Assembly (NCBI RefSeq): GCF_014694375.1
Contig: NZ_JAAUWW010000001.1
Location: 124,001-188,000, forward strand
Direction: 5' to 3'
From: Vibrio sp. S17_S38
GTDB lineage: Bacteria > Pseudomonadota > Gammaproteobacteria > Enterobacterales > Vibrionaceae
DNA length: 64,000 bases
Shown: in pieces, positions 57,796 to 64,000 of the stretch
Numbering within the stretch: the stretch's first letter is position 1
How the letters are laid out: the number at the start of each line of letters is the position of its first letter
The notes under the pieces: generated by a model
What the model saw: the letters and a program-made list of their open reading frames with translations, nothing else
What the model was told of the DNA's origin: nothing
The model's database searches: none
Position numbers and translations under genes: made by a program

Positions 57796-58914
57796 TTATT
57801 TCATTTTTTTATCAAGTCTTTCACCAAGTACTGATTTACGCCAAGTCAGCATTACTTCTGGTTGTTTATCAGCACTTCTTTCATGATTCCATACCCAAGT
57901 GATAAATTGATTAAGCTGCTTTTTCGAGGCCAAAAATTCAGTCGCTAACCCTGAAGCTTCCGATGCCGCTTTTACTTCATCTTTTAATACTTTGAATAAT
58001 TGTTTATAACTCGGATTATCCATTAAGCGCGTTATTTTTTGTGGCCATTGGTCACTTGGTATGGCTTGGCCTTGCTTGACCAAATGGATCAGGGTATTAC
58101 CATGACGACGAATTTCTCGTTGATCAAACCCTGCTTCATCCATTTCTCTTAAACTGGTCATTCCCTGTCGGCAAATTTCAAGCATGTTTGCTTCTTTGAC
58201 TACGAAGTTCAGCGCTAAATCACGCTTCATCGCTTCTTCCAAACGCCACTTAGCCATGATCTTTAAAATCGCTAACTGTTCAGAATTTAAGATCCAAGCC
58301 CCTTTAACATCAAGATAAGCCTTACTTGACTCTGTAGATTTTAGACGTTTTTTCACAAGAGCAGTCGATTCTTGCATTACCGCCTCACTCCAACCCGCCT
58401 CTTCAACGGCAAGCTTGAGTTTTTGATACAGTGGTAATAAGTAATAAACATCAGCAGCGGCGTAATCCAATTGCCTATCGGTTAATGGGCGTGCAAGCCA
58501 ATCAGTACGAGATTCACTTTTATCTAACTCAACACCAAGGAATTCATTCACTAACGCAGCAAAACCCGTTGAAAGACCATTGCCTAAAAAGGCCGCCATT
58601 AATTGTGTATCTAGCATTGGCTTAGGAATACAATTAAAGGCGTGCTGAAACACTTCCAGATCTTCACCACAAGCATGTAAAACTTTCAGGACTGAAGTAT
58701 CAGACAACAACTCAGCTAAAGCAGACATATCATCAATGGCAACAGGATCAATCAGCGCCAGATTCTCACCATCGTACAATTGGATTAATCCAAGCTGAGG
58801 ATGATAAGTACGAGTACGAACAAATTCAGTATCAAGCATAACGACATCAACTAAACGGGCTTTTTGACAAACGTCAGCTAATGCTGAGGCTGTTGTGATT
58901 ATTTGGTAATTCAC
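57796..58914 (-). CDS. rnd: Ribonuclease D
   Basis: 372 aa, DEDD 3'-5' exoribonuclease for tRNA 3' trimming. Exo I VMLDTEFVRT supplies Asp and Glu, Exo II covers the DTQLMAAFLG region, and Exo III RQLDYAAADVYYLLPLYQKL has the Tyr/Asp pair. An HRDC-type helical domain covers about 210-290. Convergent with minE. Preceded by fadD (82-base gap with a hairpin). Confidence 0.94.
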   Translation of the reverse strand: MNYQIITTASALADVCQKARLVDVVMLDTEFVRTRTYHPQLGLIQLYDGENLALIDPVAIDDMSALAELLSDTSVLKVLHACGEDLEVFQHAFNCIPKPMLDTQLMAAFLGNGLSTGFAALVNEFLGVELDKSESRTDWLARPLTDRQLDYAAADVYYLLPLYQKLKLAVEEAGWSEAVMQESTALVKKRLKSTESSKAYLDVKGAWILNSEQLAILKIMAKWRLEEAMKRDLALNFVVKEANMLEICRQGMTSLREMDEAGFDQREIRRHGNTLIHLVKQGQAIPSDQWPQKITRLMDNPSYKQLFKVLKDEVKAASEASGLATEFLASKKQLNQFITWVWNHERSADKQPEVMLTWRKSVLGERLDKKMK

Positions 58915-58930
58915 AAAATTCCTTTCAATA

Positions 58931-58958
58931 TAATAAAAATGCCAGTATCAAACTGGCA
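58931..58958 (-). terminator. Hairpin after fadD
   Basis: A 7-bp stem (58940-58946 with 58952-58958), loop of 5, is followed on the minus strand by TTTTTATT. It lies 38 bases after the fadD stop and before rnd. Confidence 0.65.
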
Positions 58959-58996
58959 CCTTGAATATGGTAAAAACATCGCTCACAGACTCTTGA

Positions 58997-60688
58997 TTAA
59001 GCGGTTTTCTTTGATAGATTAGCCATGTTTTCATCACGCAACTCACGGCGTAAGATCTTACCCACATTGCTCTTTGGTAATTCTTCACGAAACTCAATAA
59101 TTTTAGGCATTTTATAACCTGTCAAGTGTTCACGACAGTGGGCGATTAATTCATCTTTGGTTAAACTGCTGTCATTTTTGACTACATAAATCTTAACAAC
59201 CTCACCGGAGTTTTCACTCGGTTGTCCTATCGCTGCGACTTCTAACACTTTCTCATGCATAGAAACCACTTCTTCAATTTCATTCGGAAAAACATTAAAG
59301 CCAGACACTAAAATCATATCTTTTTTGCGATCTACAACATACATGAAGCCTTCTTCATCAAAGCGAATAATATCTCCAGTCGATAACCAACCATCTTGGC
59401 TGATCACCTCTTTTGTTGCTTCTTCACGCTGCCAATAACCATCCATCACTTGTGGGCCACGTACTTGCAGTTCACCAGTTTGATCAAAACCTAATACATT
59501 ACCTTCATCATCAACAATTCGAACGTCGGTCGATGGCATAGGCAAACCAATAGAGCCATTGTATTCATTCAAATCATAAGGATAAGCCGCAACCAAAGGT
59601 GAACACTCGGTTAAGCCATAGCCTTCCAGCAAATAACACTTAGTGATCTTATTCCACTTTTCAGCGACAGTGCGTTGCACCGCCATGCCACCACCGACCG
59701 ATAAATGCAGTTTACTAAAATCCAACTCTTTAAAATCTTCATTATTTACCAGCGCATTAAATAATGTGTTCACCCCTGTAATGGCGGTAAATGAGTATTT
59801 TTGTAGCTCTTTTACAAACGTCGAAATATCCCTTGGATTAGTGATCATTAAATTACTACCACCCATTTCCAAAAATAGTAGGCAATTAATGGTTAACGCA
59901 AAGACATGATACAAAGGCAAAGCCGTCACGACAGTTTCGCGCCCTGCCTGTAATATCGTACCGTAAGCCGCTTTGGCCTGTAGTACGTTGGCAATCATAT
60001 TTCGGTGCGTTAAGACCGCACCTTTGGCGACACCTGTTGTACCACCGGTATATTGTAAAAATGCAATATCATCACCTGCGATAAAAGGTTTTATATATTG
60101 TTGACGGCGACCACGGTATAAAGCCTTACGGAAAGAAAGTGCCCCCGGAAGATTGTATTTAGGCACCATGCCTTTGACATATTTGACGACGAAATCAACA
60201 ATCTTCCCTTTCACTTTAGGAAGCATTTGTCCAAGACTAGTTAATATCACATGCTTAATTGGTGTACGAGCAACCACTTTTTCTAACGTATGGGCAAAGT
60301 TTGAAACGATCACGATAGCTTTGGCACCAGAATCATTAAGTTGATGTTCCAGTTCACGAGGTGTGTAAAGCGGATTAACATTCACTGCGATCATGCCAGC
60401 ACGCAAAATACCAAATAGCGCAATCGGATATTGCAAAACGTTCGGCATCATTAATGCAACCCGATCGCCTTTTTTAAGCTTTAAATCATTTTGTAAGTAC
60501 GCAGCAAATGCGCGGCTACGCTCTTCTAACTTACGAAAAGTCATGGTAGAGCCCATGTTCATAAACGCTGGTTGATCTGCAAATTTATGAACAGATTGCT
60601 CAAACATTTCGACCAACGATGAATAATGGTCAGGGTCGATTGTTTCAGGCACGTTTTCTGGGTAACGCTTTAGCCACGCTTTTTCCAC
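58997..60688 (-). CDS. fadD: Long-chain fatty acid-CoA ligase
   Basis: 563 aa, E. coli FadD length class (561). ATP/AMP motif [20 protein letters not shown] near residue 210, [18 protein letters not shown] near 355, and the FACS signature region with [19 protein letters not shown] and [20 protein letters not shown]. It activates imported fatty acids at the inner membrane. Upstream (60689-60799) a TGTGA half-site is present, but no convincing FadR box was found. Confidence 0.94.
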   Translation of the reverse strand: MEKAWLKRYPENVPETIDPDHYSSLVEMFEQSVHKFADQPAFMNMGSTMTFRKLEERSRAFAAYLQNDLKLKKGDRVALMMPNVLQYPIALFGILRAGMIAVNVNPLYTPRELEHQLNDSGAKAIVIVSNFAHTLEKVVARTPIKHVILTSLGQMLPKVKGKIVDFVVKYVKGMVPKYNLPGALSFRKALYRGRRQQYIKPFIAGDDIAFLQYTGGTTGVAKGAVLTHRNMIANVLQAKAAYGTILQAGRETVVTALPLYHVFALTINCLLFLEMGGSNLMITNPRDISTFVKELQKYSFTAITGVNTLFNALVNNEDFKELDFSKLHLSVGGGMAVQRTVAEKWNKITKCYLLEGYGLTECSPLVAAYPYDLNEYNGSIGLPMPSTDVRIVDDEGNVLGFDQTGELQVRGPQVMDGYWQREEATKEVISQDGWLSTGDIIRFDEEGFMYVVDRKKDMILVSGFNVFPNEIEEVVSMHEKVLEVAAIGQPSENSGEVVKIYVVKNDSSLTKDELIAHCREHLTGYKMPKIIEFREELPKSNVGKILRRELRDENMANLSKKTA

Positions 60689-60799
60689 GTTGATTTCCTT
60701 TATTATTTTAATAATATCTCGTCAAGGATATGGTACTCATTACTGATAATAATCTCATTTACTTAGGTCACATTTTGAGCTGAGATATTTGTTTATAAT

Positions 60800-61732
60800 C
60801 TAATCGAGTTCAAACTGTTCAGATATAAGTTGTTCAATAAATATTTCAATAAGCCTAGCTGTTTTTTGTGGATGCTCTAGATGGCAATGATGTCCACCAG
60901 CGATCTCCGCTAATTGCAGTTTGGCTAAACTTTGTATTCTCTGTTGCGCTTGCTTAATAGAAGGATAACCTTGTTTACCAACTATCAATAAATTCGGACA
61001 GCTCACTGCTTGTAAGTAACATAGTGCTTGATCTTCCGTCATACGATACAAAGAATCACAACGTAATTTAGGATCATAACGCCATTGCCAGCGCTTACCG
61101 TCAAATACACAGCCTCGCTCAACCAATGGACCTAATTGTTCTGCTGTCAATTGATTGGCATGCATGCGGTGCAATAAAGCTTGCTCACGAGAATCGTAAC
61201 CACGTAGAGGTTTAGTTTCTAAACGCTTACGATTTACAATACCTTGTCGCAAACGAGCAACACTATTGTCTGCAGGCTCTGATATTGGTCCTAAACCTTC
61301 AATTTGCACCAAAGCGGCCACATTTTCAGGAAAGGCGGCACTATAACAACTTGCGATTAAAGCACCAAGGGAATGACCGACCAAAATGACGTTTTTTGCT
61401 GCTATTTGACGTAATAATTGATGAAGATCGGAGATATAGTCATGAAATGGATAAAAACTGTCCGATGATTTGTGTTGCGACAATCCATGCCCAGGTAAGT
61501 CAATCGCAAGGAAATGTAGTGATCTACCCGTTATAAATAAGGGAAGTTGTGCGACCAATGAAGTAAAACTGGCCGCATTATCCAGCCAGCCATGAATAAA
61601 AATAACACTAATATCCGCATCATTGATCGAACCGGCTTCTAAACCTGAAATCCGTAGGTTCGATGAGGGCAGTGAACCTGACGAATAAAGTGAGTTTGGC
61701 AGATAAAACTGTACTTCTTTCATTAGTGCCAC
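60800..61732 (-). CDS. Alpha/beta hydrolase
   Basis: 310 aa. Oxyanion motif IFIHGWLDNAASFTSL, nucleophile elbow LVGHSLGALIAS (Ser), catalytic His in AGGHHCHLEHP. Start: GTG at 61732, 3 bases after the slp-like stop, with AGGTGA eight bases upstream; ATG at 61723 also fits. It lies between an outer-membrane lipoprotein gene and fadD. The substrate is unknown; similar genes of this place in Vibrio are annotated only as hydrolases. Confidence 0.85.
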   Translation of the reverse strand: MALMKEVQFYLPNSLYSSGSLPSSNLRISGLEAGSINDADISVIFIHGWLDNAASFTSLVAQLPLFITGRSLHFLAIDLPGHGLSQHKSSDSFYPFHDYISDLHQLLRQIAAKNVILVGHSLGALIASCYSAAFPENVAALVQIEGLGPISEPADNSVARLRQGIVNRKRLETKPLRGYDSREQALLHRMHANQLTAEQLGPLVERGCVFDGKRWQWRYDPKLRCDSLYRMTEDQALCYLQAVSCPNLLIVGKQGYPSIKQAQQRIQSLAKLQLAEIAGGHHCHLEHPQKTARLIEIFIEQLISEQFELD

Positions 61733-61735
61733 GGG

Positions 61736-62290
61736 TTATTTCACCTGTTGGAGCACTTGTGTCCGAGAAGGACCATATCCGAAAGCACCGCAACGGAATC
61801 CGCCTCGAAAACAACCGCCCGTCATGACATCATTTTCAACATAAGTCGTCGTCTCAATCGTCCACAAGTGCTGTCCATAGGCTTCCATTACGGGAAAAGT
61901 ATAATCGTACTCCCCAACTTTAGCCGTTTCCGGTTGCAGACTTTCCCCCACTACCGTAATTAAACGACCTTTTGTGTACGTCATAGGCTCAACGAAGCCT
62001 TTAACATAGGCAATAAAACGGCCTTGTGGCTCTTGAGTAATATCCGGCCTACCTGACGATGAAATAGGTAAATTAACTATCTCAATGCGAGATTTATCTT
62101 TCAGGTTTGTGACCTTAGAAATCACGCCTCCCATGCGAACGTCAATAACGCTATCCGGAGAGGTATTGACCCATTGCTGATAGTTATCCATCACCTCAGC
62201 ATTACGATTCGCCGAAGCCAGATCATCAGGCAAGCTAGAACAAGCTGTTAACCAAAATAAACAACCAATCAGGATCAATATACGTTTCAT
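61736..62290 (-). CDS. Slp-family outer-membrane lipoprotein
   Basis: 184 aa from the ATG at 62290, with GGAG six bases upstream; the frame stays open to 62356 but that part is unlikely. The lipobox LTAC (Cys about residue 17) follows a short hydrophobic signal. The body has VDVRMGG-type and YVKGFVEPMTYTKGRLITVV stretches of the Slp/YeaY family and ends with a Gly/Phe-rich tail. Slp proteins are starvation- or acid-induced surface lipoproteins; the role here is inferred. It lies 38 bases after tsaB. Confidence 0.85.
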   Translation of the reverse strand: MKRILILIGCLFWLTACSSLPDDLASANRNAEVMDNYQQWVNTSPDSVIDVRMGGVISKVTNLKDKSRIEIVNLPISSSGRPDITQEPQGRFIAYVKGFVEPMTYTKGRLITVVGESLQPETAKVGEYDYTFPVMEAYGQHLWTIETTTYVENDVMTGGCFRGGFRCGAFGYGPSRTQVLQQVK

Positions 62291-62328
62291 TGCTTTCTCC
62301 GCCGGTTTACACAATTCATTCAAATAAA

Positions 62329-63045
62329 CTATTCTCGACCTGGCAACTTTTTCCAAGTCACTTTATCTCGTAAATAAGTTGGGCTAGCCTGTTCGGCGTC
62401 AACGGTATTACCTTTACTCCATTCAAACTGTGCTAAAAAGGCAATATCTTGCGCTTCGGGATAAAATACATCTCCTTGAGACAGCGTAAGCGGCAAAGAA
62501 TTCAACGCATCTTCATACGCAGCCCAACCTGTACCCGCTTGTGTCCAGCACCCATCCGTAACGGTGAGGTGTGATGACAATTCACTTGGTGGGATCACAC
62601 ATTCTGCTTGCCCATTATCAATGGCTATTGCGCGCCATTGACCATCTGCTTCACGTTGATATTGTCCCCAGTAAATCTCACTCATGCGGGCATCAATAGC
62701 CGCCACAACCTGCTTAGATTTATGCACACGATAACTCGCCTGAGCCATAGCCGCTAACGTCGAAATACCAATCATAGGGAGCTCAGCCCCAAACGATAAA
62801 CCTTGCGCAATACCAATACCAATGCGAACACCGGTAAAACTACCCGGCCCACGTCCAAACGCTAACGCATCTAAATCTTGCAAGCTCACATCTGCTTCTT
62901 TTAGAACTTCATCCACCATCGGTAAAATCTTTTTGGTGTGATCTCGCGGAGCAATTTCACTGCGAGTATAAAGTTGATCATTCACCATTAATGCAACAGA
63001 GCAATTTTCTGTTGATGTATCTAGGGCAAGAATTTTTGCGCTCAT
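62329..63045 (-). CDS. tsaB: TsaB, tRNA t6A-synthesis scaffold protein
   Basis: 238 aa from the ATG at 63045, with GAGG five bases upstream. ASKHA-fold protein, degenerate sibling of Tsa[51 protein letters not shown], and [13 protein letters not shown] at the end. With TsaD and TsaE it makes threonylcarbamoyl-adenosine at position 37 of ANN-decoding tRNAs. Confidence 0.93.
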   Translation of the reverse strand: MSAKILALDTSTENCSVALMVNDQLYTRSEIAPRDHTKKILPMVDEVLKEADVSLQDLDALAFGRGPGSFTGVRIGIGIAQGLSFGAELPMIGISTLAAMAQASYRVHKSKQVVAAIDARMSEIYWGQYQREADGQWRAIAIDNGQAECVIPPSELSSHLTVTDGCWTQAGTGWAAYEDALNSLPLTLSQGDVFYPEAQDIAFLAQFEWSKGNTVDAEQASPTYLRDKVTWKKLPGRE

Positions 63046-63246
63046 GTCAGCCTCAAGCTTGTTTATTTTTACACCCATATATTGGGAATATAATTTGTTT
63101 TAGAAAATTGAAAATGGTTACTATTTTTAATATCAAACTAATAGTTAGCATAAAGCCAACAGCGAGTATCAAATCAATAATGGGCATAAAAACGACTATT
63201 GATAATAAAAACAACAATTGGTAGTAAAGCTACTGTTGCAATAAAG

Positions 63247-64000
63247 CTACTGTGATAATAAAAACTTCGAAACTTTATCGAGATCTCTCGTTCTGGGAAT
63301 AGGCGGCAGACTTTGTAAAAACACACCACCATAATCACGAGTCACTAATCGATTATCACAGATGATCAGCACCCCTTTATCTGTTTCGTCTCGAATTAAC
63401 CGCCCCACACCTTGCTTTAAGGTAATAACCGCATCTGGCAATTGAACCTCAGCAAAAGGCTCACCTCCTTTTAGGCGGCAATCTTCAATTCGAGCTTTTA
63501 ATAATGGATCATCAGGAGCAGTAAACGGTAATTTGTCGATAATAACACAGCTTAAAGCATCGCCTCTAACATCAATGCCTTCCCAAAATGCGCCGGTTGC
63601 CACCAAGACGGCATTACCTAACGCCATAAATTCATTCAGCAATTTTTGCTTACTGGTTTCACCTTGTACCAATACCGGTAAATCTAACGACTGACGAAAT
63701 AAATCCGCTAATTGCCGCATCATTTTATGAGAAGTGCATAAGAAGAAACAACGCCCATTATTAACTTGGATCACTGGAGCTAACATTGCCGCTAACGTTT
63801 CAGACAAACCGACACTATTTGGTTCGGGTAAATAACGTGGTACACAAAGCAAAGCTTGGTTCGGATAATCAAATGGACTTGGTAGAGTAAACTGCTTTTT
63901 AGGCACGATACCAAGGCGCTTGGTAAAATGACTAAAATCATCTTTAACTGCCAAGGTAGCTGACGTAAAAATCCAACTGCCTTGTTTAAGCTCAATCTGC
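63247..64000 (-). CDS. yoaA: ATP-dependent DNA helicase YoaA (3' part, N-terminus beyond window)
   Basis: The frame is open from the stop at 63247 through the window end at 64000, so only the C-terminal ~250 residues are seen. GSWIFTSATLAVKDDF (residues near the window end), a DinG-type helicase-domain-2 region, GAFWEGIDVRGDALSCVIID and LKQGVGRLIRDETDKGVLII are the hallmarks of the DinG/YoaA XPD-like helicases. The neighbourhood tsaB-yoaA is the one seen in E. coli, which favours YoaA over DinG. It acts in DNA repair. Confidence 0.88.
   Translation of the reverse strand, partial: QIELKQGSWIFTSATLAVKDDFSHFTKRLGIVPKKQFTLPSPFDYPNQALLCVPRYLPEPNSVGLSETLAAMLAPVIQVNNGRCFFLCTSHKMMRQLADLFRQSLDLPVLVQGETSKQKLLNEFMALGNAVLVATGAFWEGIDVRGDALSCVIIDKLPFTAPDDPLLKARIEDCRLKGGEPFAEVQLPDAVITLKQGVGRLIRDETDKGVLIICDNRLVTRDYGGVFLQSLPPIPRTRDLDKVSKFLLSQ

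Noticed and set aside
60689..60799. FadR or CRP site upstream of fadD
   Set aside because: Only a TGTGA half-site is seen, and no FadR-type palindrome could be recognised.

Overview
The window reads as a chromosome segment of a low-GC gammaproteobacterium, almost certainly a Vibrionaceae member. This rests on protein similarity recognised by eye (ackA/pta, tig-clpPX-lon-hupB-ppiD-comEA, minCDE, rhombosortase, AcrAB-type pump) and on enteric-Vibrio gene order. No rRNA, insertion sequence, prophage, integron or CRISPR array was seen. One tRNA gene (Arg-UCU) is present. The first and last genes run off the window ends.

Layout. 1-4.66 kb: a secreted-protein start, yfbV, then ackA-pta for acetate overflow and acetyl-phosphate. 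4.7-8.7 kb: a Fur-type-controlled ferrous iron uptake operon (efeU, a stand-alone M75 EfeO-like protein, a cupredoxin protein, the Tat-exported peroxidase efeB). 8.9-13.1 kb: a Tim44-like protein, a TetR regulator with an LplT-like MFS transporter, a YeiH transporter and a small membrane protein. 13.2-19.9 kb: menaquinone genes menF, menD, menH, menC, menE, with menB missing from its usual place and a terminator there instead. 20.2-24.8 kb: alaA, yfbR, dgt, a DTW-domain tRNA modification gene and a rhombosortase. 24.9-34.1 kb: the conserved protein quality-control block comEA, ppiD, hupB, lon (with a heat-shock-type promoter), clpX, clpP, tig.

34.6-41.4 kb: an accessory sugar-uptake locus resembling the Pseudomonas glucose ABC transporter gtsABCD, preceded by a two-component system of the kind (GltR/GtrS) that controls it in pseudomonads. 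41.5-46.8 kb: envelope and redox genes: two unrecognised envelope proteins, a DsbD/ScsB-like reductase, a tandem thioredoxin-like protein and an azoreductase, with a divergent MocR-type regulator at 46.9 kb. 48.6-49.8 kb: tRNA-Arg and folD with a PurR-type operator. 49.9-55.7 kb: an RND efflux pump, a lytic transglycosylase and ycgL. 55.9-57.7 kb: minCDE division-site genes. 57.8-64 kb: rnd, fadD, an alpha/beta hydrolase, an Slp-type lipoprotein, tsaB and the 3' part of a yoaA-type helicase.

Most of the window is core genome. The points that stand out are the GtsABCD-like locus with its regulator and a repeat-rich control region, the divided EfeO, the menB-less men cluster, the tandem thioredoxin/DsbD-like pair, the two unrecognised envelope proteins at 41.5-42.6 kb, and mutually exclusive hairpins upstream of alaA. 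I did not find a clearly new multi-gene system. All functional calls come from reading sequence motifs; no database search was run.
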